A stretch of 51,868 nt of DNA, taken from a virus. Location of the stretch: positions 1 through 51,868 of IMG/VR virus record IMGVR_UViG_3300044815_000174; one strand, written 5' to 3'. The position numbers and the translations under genes were made by a program. Positions 31,353 to 38,459 of the stretch are shown piece after piece; position 1 is the stretch's first letter; each line of letters begins with the position of its first letter. Below the pieces are notes generated by a model that saw nothing but the letters and a program-made list of their open reading frames with translations, had not been told where the DNA came from and searched no databases.

Positions 31353-31832
31353 GTGTCAAAACAGAAGCGACCACACCGGCCATTGACTCAGCAAACCAAA
31401 GACGCCCTTGAAGGGATCGTCAAACCGGTAGCTGACGAGATGGGCTTTGAAGACGGCTCATATCTTTACAAGATTCTCTCCGACACCGGCTCGGCCTGCG
31501 ACCATTACGCACACTTCAAACCACTGTTTCGCAGCGTCGCGCGAGTCTCATTAAGCCGCGCGCGAATCTGGCTGAACGACCTCAACGCCATATTTCAAAG
31601 GGAAGCAGAGAAGCAATCCAAAGAGTCGAACTTTCAGGCGCAGAGCAGTCGAGCGTTAGAGATGCTGGCGAAGGCCAATTCGATTTTAGCGGACAAGAGG
31701 ATTGAGACACTGACGCGGGATGAACAGAAAGCAATGAGCGGAGCTTTTAGAGAGGCATCGCAGGCCGCCGAGATGGCGAGCATTCTGGTTGAAGATTCGA
31801 TGAAGAGGGAAGCGGAGATGGCGCTTCAATGA
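31353..31832 (+). CDS. hypothetical protein, 159 aa, possible early regulator
   Basis: This has a GTG start at 31353 with AAAGG ten bases upstream. Basic N-terminal region, then helical segments including EDGSYLYKILSDTGSACDHYAHFKPLFRSV and LNDLNAIFQREAEKQSK, and a helical, acidic C-terminus. It is the first gene after the structured region. The arrangement vaguely recalls CII-type regulators, but no motif proves that. Confidence 0.6.
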   Translation: MSKQKRPHRPLTQQTKDALEGIVKPVADEMGFEDGSYLYKILSDTGSACDHYAHFKPLFRSVARVSLSRARIWLNDLNAIFQREAEKQSKESNFQAQSSRALEMLAKANSILADKRIETLTRDEQKAMSGAFREASQAAEMASILVEDSMKREAEMALQ

Positions 31833-31904
31833 GGTTGGCGGGCTTTCGCGCTTGGCTTATCACATTCTCCCGATCTGATGTCTGAGTGCCAAGCCCGCCG
31901 ACGG

Positions 31905-32084
31905 TTAGAGGATAAAGCTGATGATCGAAGAGGCGAAAGTAAATCCGGCATCTTCGATGTCGCCCATCACATTGGAAACAGGCGGCGGTGCGAATCCGGC
32001 ATCTTCGATGTCACCGGCAAAAGCCGTCACCGGCAGCGACAAGATGACGGCCAGAAGCAAGAGCGTCAGAAACTTTTTCATCAT
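31905..32084 (-). CDS. secreted 59-aa microprotein with duplicated GDIEDAGF motif
   Basis: On the minus strand an ATG at 32084 (or 32081) follows AAGGAGG, a near-perfect ribosome binding site. Residues 1-23 form a strong signal peptide ending AFA. The mature part contains GDIEDAGF twice, separated by about nine residues, and ends in a short hydrophobic helix. The DNA of the two copies is a direct repeat (31953 and 32001 regions), and frames on the other strand here are shadows. It is opposite to all its neighbours and too short for normal ORF calling. Function is unknown. Confidence 0.75.
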   Translation of the reverse strand: MMKKFLTLLLLAVILSLPVTAFAGDIEDAGFAPPPVSNVMGDIEDAGFTFASSIISFIL

Positions 32085-32128
32085 GGACCTCCTTTCACTC
32101 GAAGTTAGACGAACCTTTTCACTTTAAC

Positions 32129-32785
32129 ATGTCACGAAACTTAGCGGAGACAAAAAACAAGGCCCTGGCGCACGCGCTCAATGATGCGATTGGGCTGCGC
32201 GCGGAAGGCCGCCCGCGCGAGGCGTTAGTTCTCCTTGATTCGCACGCCGCAGAGTTCGAGCGTGGCGACGATCTCTACCGCGCCAAGTATCACAACGGCC
32301 GGGCGCTCAGTCTCAAAGCTTTGAAGCAATACAACGAAGCGTTCCGAGAGTTTGAATTAGCAAAACATTTTTATGGTCTGGCGGGCGACATTCCCCGCGT
32401 TGGTTTATCCGAAAGTAATATCTCAAATCTCTATCTCCAAAATAGTAATACCCGGCTCGCGAAAGATCATCTCTTCAACGCAATTTCCATTTTCCAAACT
32501 TACAAAGAGACGGTTTTTCTCTCACAGGCTCACGAGAATCTGGCGCGAATCTTCTACATCGAGGGCGATTACAGGCAGTCTGCCAGAGCCGCGTGGTTGG
32601 CCTACAACGCGCTCTTAGACGAAGCCTATGAGGTCATCGCGCCGAGAGCCAGAGAAGAGGCCAGAAAGACTCTGGACTGTGCGCTCGACGCTGTTGACGG
32701 GCTAACCACTCAAGACATTCAACGAACTCGCGAGCGAAACGTGTGGGAGCGTCTGCTCGCGTGGCTGCACCTTAAACGGGTGTAG
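32129..32785 (+). CDS. TPR-repeat protein, 218 aa
   Basis: The helical sequence contains TPR-like pairs (ALSLKALKQYNEAFREFELAKHFYGLAGD, SNISNLYLQNSNTRLAKDHLFNAISIFQ, SQAHENLARIFYIEGDYRQSARAAWLAYNALL, each shown only in part). Such solenoids mediate protein contacts. It is a phage early-region gene with no obvious enzymatic domain. A role in host takeover or regulation is speculative. Confidence 0.75.
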   Translation: MSRNLAETKNKALAHALNDAIGLRAEGRPREALVLLDSHAAEFERGDDLYRAKYHNGRALSLKALKQYNEAFREFELAKHFYGLAGDIPRVGLSESNISNLYLQNSNTRLAKDHLFNAISIFQTYKETVFLSQAHENLARIFYIEGDYRQSARAAWLAYNALLDEAYEVIAPRAREEARKTLDCALDAVDGLTTQDIQRTRERNVWERLLAWLHLKRV

Positions 32786-32942
32786 CGGGCAAGTGGCGGT
32801 GCGTGCGGGGTGAGGACGCAAGCACCGTCACTGCCTTACTCCAAGGCGAGCGGCGGGCGCGCCGGTTGTGGACTCCAAGCGAGGGGGCGGAGTTGACACA
32901 CTCAGAGAGGGGTGATCAGTCCCAAGTCCCAGACGGGTGAAG

Positions 32943-33341
32943 ATGAAGCTCACGACTCAAGAGTTGAGCGATGCTGCGTTAGAGCTTCTGATCGAACTCG
33001 AAAGCTCGCGCCTCGAAGTCGTGCTCATCCCCGCGCCGGAACAACGACACTCCTGCCATTCGGTGCGAGCAGTTCAGGAGTCGAATGCCGAGTGGTACCA
33101 GAAAATGTGCAAGCGCCACCTCAGACGCCGTAAACGTTATTCAAAGCCCGACACCCTCATCAACCGAGCACACACGATCAAGGCCCTGGAGCGAGTCATG
33201 GAAGGTCGAATTGACAGCCTGTACGCCGAACGGTTGATGCCCTTCATCAAGGAAAAGGCACAGGAAATGCGGGGGGGGCGCTTCGATTCTTATTCCGAGC
33301 AGCGCGTCGAGTCGGCGAGTTGTTCACCAGTTGGAGGTTAG
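32943..33341 (+). CDS. hypothetical protein, 132 aa
   Basis: ATG 32943 is preferred to GTG 32937. The N-terminal part is helical (TTQELSDAALELLIELESSRLEVVL), followed by a basic helix-rich middle with two cysteines and one pair of neighbouring histidines. No domain is recognised. It is part of a run of small rightward genes (31.3-37.6 kb) and ends 3 bp before the next start. Confidence 0.6.
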   Translation: MKLTTQELSDAALELLIELESSRLEVVLIPAPEQRHSCHSVRAVQESNAEWYQKMCKRHLRRRKRYSKPDTLINRAHTIKALERVMEGRIDSLYAERLMPFIKEKAQEMRGGRFDSYSEQRVESASCSPVGG

Positions 33342-33344
33342 CGC

Positions 33345-33563
33345 ATGAGTGAAGTCGAATCGGAAATACGACGCAAACATAACCAGTTGAGCGCAGACCT
33401 GGCCGCGCGTATCCGTGAATTCCAGGAAGAGACCGGGTGCGCGGTTCTCAGGATCGCTGTGCAAAACGGCGGTGACAAGGCGGGCATCCCGCGCCTCATC
33501 GGCGTTGCCGTCGAGATCGAGGTTGACGCGCTTGATGAGCAGCGCGCAGTTGAAAGTGAGTGA
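33345..33563 (+). CDS. hypothetical protein, 72 aa
   Basis: ATG 33345 follows GGAGG at good spacing. The sequence is alpha/beta with [26 protein letters not shown] and a C-terminal [13 protein letters not shown] strand pair. Similar small proteins occur next to phage cold-shock genes, but no function is known. Confidence 0.65.
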   Translation: MSEVESEIRRKHNQLSADLAARIREFQEETGCAVLRIAVQNGGDKAGIPRLIGVAVEIEVDALDEQRAVESE

Positions 33564-33573
33564 AAGGAAAATT

Positions 33574-33789
33574 ATGGCAGAGAGAATCAGAGGCAAAGTG
33601 AAGTGGTTCGATGGAGAGCGCGGGTTCGGGTTCATCCTGGGAGCCAAAGGCAGCAAAGACATCTTCGTCCATTACAGCGCGATCCAGACCGAGGGGTTCA
33701 AGGCGCTATACGAAGGCGAAGAGGTTGAATTTGAAGTCAGCCAGACGCCCAAAGGTCTGCAAGCCGAGAACGTCGAGCGGCTGTCATAG
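33574..33789 (+). CDS. cold-shock protein, CspA family
   Basis: The 71-aa protein has the complete cold-shock domain: KGKVKWF-type opening ([16 protein letters not shown], with RNP1 GFGFI) and RNP2 [12 protein letters not shown] lies about six bases before ATG 33574. A longer upstream frame to 33415 overlaps the previous gene and is not used. CspA-type proteins melt RNA structure and act as transcription antiterminators; here it lies 2.3 kb after a highly structured RNA region. Confidence 0.95.
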   Translation: MAERIRGKVKWFDGERGFGFILGAKGSKDIFVHYSAIQTEGFKALYEGEEVEFEVSQTPKGLQAENVERLS

Positions 33790-33819
33790 CCAATTCACCA
33801 GCTCTAAATTTTACACACA

Positions 33820-33842
33820 CCACTTAAAAACGTTTTAAGTGG
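33820..33842. repeat. dispersed palindrome, copy 5
   Basis: CCACTTAAAA (33820-33829) and TTTTAAGTGG (33833-33842) are perfect 10-bp arms around ACG. Preceded by an ACACAC tract, as at copy 6. It lies 31 bp after the cold-shock stop. Confidence 0.9.
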
Positions 33843-33847
33843 TTCGA

Positions 33848-33888
33848 CTGGAAGCGTCTTGATCCGCGGTGCCGAGAGGCGCTTCCAG
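33848..33888. other. long-loop hairpin upstream of the Gln-rich gene
   Basis: CTGGAAGCG (33848-33856) and CGCTTCCAG (33880-33888) form a perfect 9-bp stem just after palindrome copy 5, in the leader of the 54-aa gene. No U-tract follows, so it is unlikely to be a terminator. Confidence 0.5.
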
Positions 33889-33937
33889 CAAAACTTCATC
33901 GGCATCGCTTTAACGACATGAAAGGACATTCAGACCC

Positions 33938-34102
33938 ATGGAAGAGCGAAATAACGCACCACAGCAGCAGCAACAGCAGGGCGACCAGCCGCAGGAGCCG
34001 GGTAACGCGGCGCAGCAGCCGCAGGAGACCTCGCAGCAGGAAGTGAAGACGCAAACCGCAGAGGTCTCGGAAACGACGACGAAGCCGACTGAGGCCGACT
34101 AA
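33938..34102 (+). CDS. 54-aa Gln/Glu-rich disordered protein
   Basis: ATG 33938 has AAAGGA upstream. The protein is almost entirely Gln, Glu, Pro and Thr (opening MEERNNAPQQQQQQGD), so it is predicted disordered. It is followed within 8 bp by a very strong hairpin (34110-34154). Its function is unknown. The translation is short, but the start, spacing and reading frame match a real gene. Confidence 0.6.
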   Translation: MEERNNAPQQQQQQGDQPQEPGNAAQQPQETSQQEVKTQTAEVSETTTKPTEAD

Positions 34103-34109
34103 GACGGGG

Positions 34110-34154
34110 CGTTGGCGGGAGTTCGTGCTCGAGTTGCACGAACTCCCGCCAACG
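34110..34154 (+). terminator. perfect 19-bp hairpin, terminator or translational valve
   Basis: 34110-34128 and 34136-34154 are perfect 19-bp complements (CGTTGGCGGGAGTTCGTGC and its complement) around TCGAGTT, so this is one of the strongest stems in the window. Only AATTTA follows, not a U-tract. Its right arm ends five bases before the ATG at 34160, where a ribosome binding site should be. It may block ribosomes, protect an RNA end, or terminate with help from a factor. Confidence 0.6.
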
Positions 34155-34159
34155 AATTT

Positions 34160-34396
34160 ATGGCCGAACTATCTACCCATCGCGGCGAGCGAATTGATGA
34201 GACCCACTACGCTGTTCAGTTATGGGACCACCAGCAGCTTACCCAGGCGACGCTCTTTTATCAATTCCGCCAAATTCCATCTTCGGTCAGGCGGGATTGC
34301 AAGTCGTTCGCATTTACCGGGCGTGTTTGGCGCGACGAAGAAAATTGCCGAATGGCAGAAGTGGCTATTGAGATGCGCCCAGATGATGAGGATTGA
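34160..34396 (+). CDS. hypothetical protein, 78 aa
   Basis: It starts at ATG 34160 just after the hairpin; the frame continues upstream into the hairpin but that part is not credible protein. The sequence (ETHYAVQLWDHQQLTQATLFYQFRQI ... FTGRVWRDEENCRMAEVAIEM) looks like a folded alpha/beta protein. No ribosome binding site is visible, so expression may depend on opening the hairpin or on coupling. It ends 3 bp before the next ATG. Confidence 0.6.
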   Translation: MAELSTHRGERIDETHYAVQLWDHQQLTQATLFYQFRQIPSSVRRDCKSFAFTGRVWRDEENCRMAEVAIEMRPDDED

Positions 34397-34399
34397 AGG

Positions 34400-34888
34400 A
34401 TGAAGATCACAATGCCCTGCGGCAAATGTGCGGCAGCCGTCGAGATTGAGTGCCCGCCCGCCGGGGAAGCCTTCACGGTTCTTTGCCTGCCCTGCGTCGC
34501 TACGCTCCAGCAATCATCCCTCAAGGAGGAGATCGAACGCCTGCGCGCGGCGATCATCAAGCATCGCTCTCAAAAGGCCGACGACAGGTGCGTCGAGGAC
34601 GATGATGAGCTTTATGCCGCGCTCGGCGACGGTATCAAGTGTGACCGCAGAGTCGGCGATAAGTTCCAGATGTTGCGCAACTGCGCCCGCTTCATCGAGC
34701 AGCGCTGCACAGGCGGTGGATGGCTCTCCTATGCGGAACTGGAAACCCGGTGGAATGAAGCGTACGAGGAGATCAGCGCCGCTCATAAAGCCCTGGATGA
34801 ATTCGGCATTAAGCGCGCGTATCCATCAGAACGTGAGTTCCCGGTCGCGAACCGTATCAGGCTTCTCGCTCTAGGCAGACATGAGTAA
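34400..34888 (+). CDS. zinc-ribbon coiled-coil protein, 162 aa
   Basis: Two cysteine pairs, CGKC (7-10) and CLPC (29-32), form a zinc ribbon. This is followed by a coiled coil (LKEEIERLRAAIIKHRSQKAD) and a helical C-terminal half. SD GAAGG precedes ATG 34400. It overlaps the AbrB-like gene by 8 bp. No enzymatic role is recognised. Confidence 0.65.
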   Translation: MKITMPCGKCAAAVEIECPPAGEAFTVLCLPCVATLQQSSLKEEIERLRAAIIKHRSQKADDRCVEDDDELYAALGDGIKCDRRVGDKFQMLRNCARFIEQRCTGGGWLSYAELETRWNEAYEEISAAHKALDEFGIKRAYPSEREFPVANRIRLLALGRHE

Positions 34889-35210
34889 ACGGCTTATTAA
34901 AATCTTTACGGCCCGCTCGACCTTTGGCGGGCGTTGTCGTGGCCATGGCTCGCGGGCCATGGTCCCGGCCCCTGTCAGGGACCGGCTCGGAGCCAAGCCT
35001 GGCGACACGCTCGTCTTCGAAGAAGGATGCGAGCGAAGCGTCATGCTGGCTTCACTGAGAGGGACTTATTTCGTCGTCAGAGTCGAGCGCGCTGAAGAGG
35101 CGAAGATTGATGTCGAGAGCGCGGTCACGGTAGAGAGCGGTGTAGTTGAGGACGATAGCTTGCCTGAGTCGTTCATCGAGAGTGTGAAACGAAAGCTAGA
35201 GGGGAAATAA
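34881..35210 (+). CDS. SpoVT/AbrB-like swapped-hairpin protein, 109 aa
   Basis: Residues 24-50 carry the AbrB/MazE signature RAMVPAPVRDRLGAKPGDTLVFE (pattern: V P x x V R x x L G x K P G D x L x F E). This is the DNA-binding swapped hairpin found in transition-state regulators and antitoxins. It is followed by an acidic C-terminal tail. Probable transcription regulator of the rightward region; no partner toxin gene is recognised beside it. Confidence 0.7.
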   Translation: MSKRLIKIFTARSTFGGRCRGHGSRAMVPAPVRDRLGAKPGDTLVFEEGCERSVMLASLRGTYFVVRVERAEEAKIDVESAVTVESGVVEDDSLPESFIESVKRKLEGK

Positions 35211-35267
35211 TCCACCGGTCCATTTCCTATGTTGTGTCTGATAACGGCAGTTACGTCCGCCTTAATC

Positions 35268-35972
35268 ATGCGTGAAAAATTGCAATCTCTTTCCGGCCTC
35301 CCGGCACGTTCGAACGTCTTCTCGCACATGACTGAAGCTGCCACTGAAAATTTTACTCTGCTTGAGACAGTCCGCCGCGAACGAGCGGCAGCACGCCTGC
35401 GCGATGAAGAGCGTACCGGCTCAAAGGTCCGCTACGGCTATTCATCAGGGCGTTGTCAGCCGCTGTCCATCACGACCGAGCAAGGCAGTATCTCCTTCGG
35501 CATCCTGTGCGGGGGACGCGCCCCGCGTAAGCGCTGCCAGGTCTGCAAGCAGAAATGGTCGCAGGCGCAGTGCGATTACCCGCTCCCGAACCCATGTAAG
35601 AAATGCAGCGGCAAGGGGCAGCTTGAATCCGAGAGTGATCAATTCAACTCAACGGATTATTACAACTGCGAGCATTGCGCCGGAACGGGGCGCGCGATGT
35701 GCAATCGCCATCTCTGCGCTGATTGTCGTGGCCACCTTGAGCCTGACGAGGATTACTGCCCCGAGCACCGGGTGAGCGCCGGATTGCCTCCGCTCATCAG
35801 GCGCGAGCCGTGCGCGTGGACGATGCAGCCGCCGCGCATTATCAACCGGAAATGTTTGCGCGAGAGTTGCGCCGTCGTCATTAACGCCGACGACCATGTG
35901 TTGTTCTTTCCGAGACGGAGCCGGGCGATGTGCAAACAGTGCGGCCGGGAATATGAAAGGGTCGCGCAGTAA
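35268..35972 (+). CDS. DnaJ-type zinc-finger protein, 234 aa
   Basis: It contains DnaJ-like CxxCxGxG modules (CKKCSGKGQL, CEHCAGTGRA) plus further pairs (CQVC, CADCRGHL, CKQCGRE), so several zinc sites. The start is not certain: ATG 35229, 35268 and 35328 are in frame. The 35268 start gives MREKLQSLSGLPAR, closely matching the 19-aa leader gene at 35982, which supports it. Possible role in replication or transcription; no J-domain is present. Confidence 0.65.
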   Translation: MREKLQSLSGLPARSNVFSHMTEAATENFTLLETVRRERAAARLRDEERTGSKVRYGYSSGRCQPLSITTEQGSISFGILCGGRAPRKRCQVCKQKWSQAQCDYPLPNPCKKCSGKGQLESESDQFNSTDYYNCEHCAGTGRAMCNRHLCADCRGHLEPDEDYCPEHRVSAGLPPLIRREPCAWTMQPPRIINRKCLRESCAVVINADDHVLFFPRRSRAMCKQCGREYERVAQ

Positions 35973-35981
35973 GGAGCCTCG

Positions 35982-36041
35982 ATGCGCGAGAAACTCGAAG
36001 CTCAGTCCGGCGTGAGTGTGCGAATTGGAGAAAAGAAATGA
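35982..36041 (+). CDS. 19-aa leader peptide, duplicate of an upstream N-terminus
   Basis: Behind AAGGAG, ATG 35982 encodes MREKLEAQSGVSVRIGEKK and stops with a TGA that overlaps the ATG of the next gene (36038). Its first 14 residues mirror the N-terminus of the DnaJ-like protein (MREKLQSLSGLPAR). It is either a translational-coupling leader derived by duplication or a remnant of a second copy. Confidence 0.55.
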   Translation: MREKLEAQSGVSVRIGEKK

Positions 36042-36310
36042 TTGAAAAATGCAAATGGCATAAGAGCGAGAAACCGATTGAAGACGGAGAAACAGTAGGC
36101 TGCCCTAACTGCGGCACGATGCTCTCAACGAAGGATTGCGAGGGTTGTGGCAAAGAGTTTCTTGATTGGGAAGATAGAAGCTTCGACGACATCATCGCCG
36201 GCCCCTACGCGACGGCGAGCGGCGACCTGGCTTGTATGCGCTGCGGCCCGCGCGACGATGGGCGACGTGAAGAAGCCGAAGATCAAGAGGCTGTTTATTA
36301 CGGTTGGTAG
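36038..36310 (+). CDS. zinc-ribbon protein, 90 aa
   Basis: Cysteine pairs CPNC, CEGC and a CMRCG near the end make a multi-zinc-ribbon protein (GCPNCGTMLSTKDCEGCGKEF). The start overlaps the leader peptide stop (ATGA). It lies directly upstream of the replication initiator and may be coregulated. Function is unknown. Confidence 0.65.
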   Translation: MIEKCKWHKSEKPIEDGETVGCPNCGTMLSTKDCEGCGKEFLDWEDRSFDDIIAGPYATASGDLACMRCGPRDDGRREEAEDQEAVYYGW

Positions 36311-36338
36311 AAGCAGTTGAAGGTAAAGAGGAAACTAA

Positions 36339-37319
36339 ATGACCAGACCCGCATCTCTCCTAATCGATGAACCACCCTTACAGGTGCTGCCGACGCTCGC
36401 CGAGCGCATTGGCCTTAATGAATCCATCGTGCTCCAGCAGGTTCACTACTGGCTGCGCAACTCCAAAAACGTGATCGACGGCCAGAAATGGACATTCGAC
36501 ACCTATGAGGACTGGCAGCAGAAAAACTTCAAATTCTGGAGCGTCAAGACCGTTCAACGCGCTTTCCTCTCCCTCGAAGAGCGTGGTCTTTTGATCTCCA
36601 TGCAGCCCGATAAGCGCGACCGCCGGAAGTGGTATACCATCGATTACGACCTCCTCGAAAAGTTGTCTTCAGACACACACACACCGGACGACCGCTTCGC
36701 TTCGGGCTCTCCGCCAACAGGACAAAATGACCTCTTGCAAGAGGACAACTTGTCATTATCAGACGGGACAACTTGTCCTCTTGCATCAGGACATGTTGAC
36801 CTCTTGGGAGATGACAACTTGTCCTCACCATCAGGTCAACATGTCCCGTTGTATAAAAACCCGGAGACTTCCTCTGAGAATCCCGGAGAACTCACACACA
36901 CCGCAGCGCGCTCTTCGCCCGGCGGCAACGGGAATAGAAACGGTCAACAGGCGTGTGTGTGTGAAACTCCGCATCGTTCCAAAATCTGCGACGAGGAGCG
37001 GATCCGCATTGCCAGCAACCTGCCGGGTGTTATTACCCCTGAATTTTACGCCATGACGCCTGACGCGCGCAGGGGCACCTTCGATGCCGTGTACCTCAAA
37101 CACCAGCGCCAACTCGCCAAGCCAGGGGCGACCAGCACGGTAGAGCGAGACACTTCCATCTGCCCTGACTGTCACGGCCATGGGTTCGTCTACCCCGGCG
37201 GCGATACGCCGGAGGGCCGGAAGCTGGGGACGAAAAAATGCCAGCATCCTCGCCTGGAATCATCGCCGAATGCCCTCCCCAACTCCACAAGCGAGGTGAC
37301 AGCTTCCAATGGCCGGTAG
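36339..37319 (+). CDS. phage replication initiator, O/DnaD-like, with internal origin
   Basis: Residues 1-115 form a winged-helix domain common in phage replication proteins (LLIDEPPLQVLPTLAERIGLNE, VLQQVHYWL, W-VKTVQRAF-SLEERGLL, KWYTIDY). The middle third is encoded by six DNA repeats spaced 23 bp (36719-36848). The C-terminus has the zinc motif CPDCHGHGFVYPGG...KCQHPRL. The same C-terminal motif ends the minus-strand Rep (12046-13038), so the two proteins share a module. By analogy with lambda O, the initiator would bind its own gene. AGAGG precedes ATG 36339. Confidence 0.75.
   Translation: MTRPASLLIDEPPLQVLPTLAERIGLNESIVLQQVHYWLRNSKNVIDGQKWTFDTYEDWQQKNFKFWSVKTVQRAFLSLEERGLLISMQPDKRDRRKWYTIDYDLLEKLSSDTHTPDDRFASGSPPTGQNDLLQEDNLSLSDGTTCPLASGHVDLLGDDNLSSPSGQHVPLYKNPETSSENPGELTHTAARSSPGGNGNRNGQQACVCETPHRSKICDEERIRIASNLPGVITPEFYAMTPDARRGTFDAVYLKHQRQLAKPGATSTVERDTSICPDCHGHGFVYPGGDTPEGRKLGTKKCQHPRLESSPNALPNSTSEVTASNGR
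36719..36848. repeat. six iterons in the initiator gene, putative lytic origin
   Basis: Imperfect 16-bp dyads, consensus RGGACAACTTGTCCTC, begin at 36719, 36742, 36765, 36788, 36811 and 36833. The centre-to-centre spacing is 23, 23, 23, 23 and 22 bp. Because 23 is not a multiple of three, the repeats fall in changing frames and cannot be a protein repeat; they must be selected as DNA. This is the layout of the lambda origin inside gene O. Confidence 0.9.
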
Positions 37320-37593
37320 AAAAAGACAGGGACTTGTCGCCTCCGGCCTCTGCCGCACCTGTGGAAAGGCGCGCGGGGCCGATGGCACGACGATCTACTG
37401 CCGCCCATGCGCCAACGAGCGTAGCGCAGCCCAGGCCGCGCGCAATGCTGCCAGGAAAGAAGACCACAGGCTGAGAGGGCTGTGCCTCACCTGCCCCACT
37501 CGCCTGACCTCGCGCAATGATCCGCTCTGCCCTGCCTGCCGGAGAAGAAAACGCCGTCGAGACCTCCGTTACGATGCAAAATCAAGCCCTTGA
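37309..37593 (+). CDS. zinc-ribbon DNA-binding-like protein, 94 aa
   Basis: ATG 37309 overlaps the initiator stop by 11 bp. Cysteine pairs CRTC, CRPC, CLTC and CPAC with many arginines suggest a treble-clef or tandem zinc ribbon that binds nucleic acid. It is the last gene before the lysis promoter at 37598 and could be the activator of late transcription, but nothing proves that. Confidence 0.65.
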   Translation: MAGRKRQGLVASGLCRTCGKARGADGTTIYCRPCANERSAAQAARNAARKEDHRLRGLCLTCPTRLTSRNDPLCPACRRRKRRRDLRYDAKSSP

Positions 37594-37597
37594 ATTT

Positions 37598-37652
37598 CCG
37601 ACGTTGCGCCCGACGTTGCGCCCGCTTCCCGCTTCCCGCTCTCCCGCATAAT
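37598..37652 (+). promoter_or_regulatory. late promoter 1, tandem 12-mers plus CATAAT
   Basis: CCGACGTTGCGC occurs twice in tandem (37598-37609, 37610-37621), followed by exactly 25 bp and CATAAT (37647-37652), a -10-like box with no -35. It lies 34 bp before the endolysin ATG. The same arrangement, base for base in the repeat and in the 25-bp spacing, is at 43081-43135. The 12-mers probably bind an activator. Confidence 0.75.
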
Positions 37653-37685
37653 GAGAACACGCCGAACTTGGCTTACCTGCTAATT

Positions 37686-38459
37686 ATGAACCTATCGCTT
37701 CAACAACTCTCCGACATCATGCCGCTCCTGCGTGCCGAGGACGCGGAGCGGTACCTGCCATTCATCAATCAAGCCTGTGAAGAATTCCAGATCAACACGG
37801 TCGCGCGCGTCACGGCGTTCATCGCGCAACTTGCACATGAATCGGGTGAACTCCACTACTTCGAGGAAATCTGGGGACCGACGCAGACGCAGAAAGGTTA
37901 TGAGCACCGTACCCATGATCTCGGCAACACACAGCCGGGTGATGGCCGTCGTTACAAAGGGCGTGGGCCGATTCAATTAACCGGGCGTGCCAACTATGCG
38001 CGGGTCGGCGATGCTCTCAAGTTGCCGCTTGTGGCACAGCCCGAACTCGCTGCCGTCCCGGCCAACGGCTTCCGTATCGCCGGCCACTTCTGGAAAGAAA
38101 AGGGCTTGAATGCGCTCGCCGACGCGGGGGACTTCAAGACCATTACCAGGCGAATTAATGGCGGATTAAACGGCTATGAAGATCGCTGCAAATACTTCGA
38201 GCGCGCGAAAAAAGCATTTGCTCCGAAGCCTTTGCGTCCCGTGCTCAGGCAGGGCGCCGCCGGGCCTGACGTAAAAGATTTGCAGAATGCGCTGGTGCAG
38301 CTTGGCTATTTACCGCCGAGCGCAGTAAGCGCCAGATTTGGCTCCGATACGGTTTTCGCCGTGCAGGCATTTCAGAAGGCCGCGCACCTCACGGCAGATG
38401 CGATTGTTGGACCGGCGACATGGACGGCGCTCAATAACGCTATCGCGAAAAGGGGATGA
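37686..38459 (+). CDS. endolysin, GH19 chitinase-like with peptidoglycan-binding domain
   Basis: Residues 1-180 form a GH19-type lytic domain: FIAQLAHESGELHYFEEIWG with the catalytic Glu, and YKGRGPIQLTGRANYARVG. Residues 195-255 form a PG_binding_1 domain (LRQGAAGPDVKDLQNALVQLGYL ... AVQAFQKAAHLTADAIVGPATW). A frame extends upstream to 37590 but crosses the promoter. ATG 37686 is used. It likely cleaves the glycan backbone of peptidoglycan and has no signal peptide, so release needs the holin at 38456. Confidence 0.9.
   Translation: MNLSLQQLSDIMPLLRAEDAERYLPFINQACEEFQINTVARVTAFIAQLAHESGELHYFEEIWGPTQTQKGYEHRTHDLGNTQPGDGRRYKGRGPIQLTGRANYARVGDALKLPLVAQPELAAVPANGFRIAGHFWKEKGLNALADAGDFKTITRRINGGLNGYEDRCKYFERAKKAFAPKPLRPVLRQGAAGPDVKDLQNALVQLGYLPPSAVSARFGSDTVFAVQAFQKAAHLTADAIVGPATWTALNNAIAKRG

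Noticed and set aside
31878-32127. Two plus-strand frames over the secreted microprotein
   Set aside because: They read the GDIEDAGF repeat DNA from the wrong strand, giving Arg/His- or Ser/Pro-rich products; the minus-strand gene has the ribosome binding site and signal peptide.
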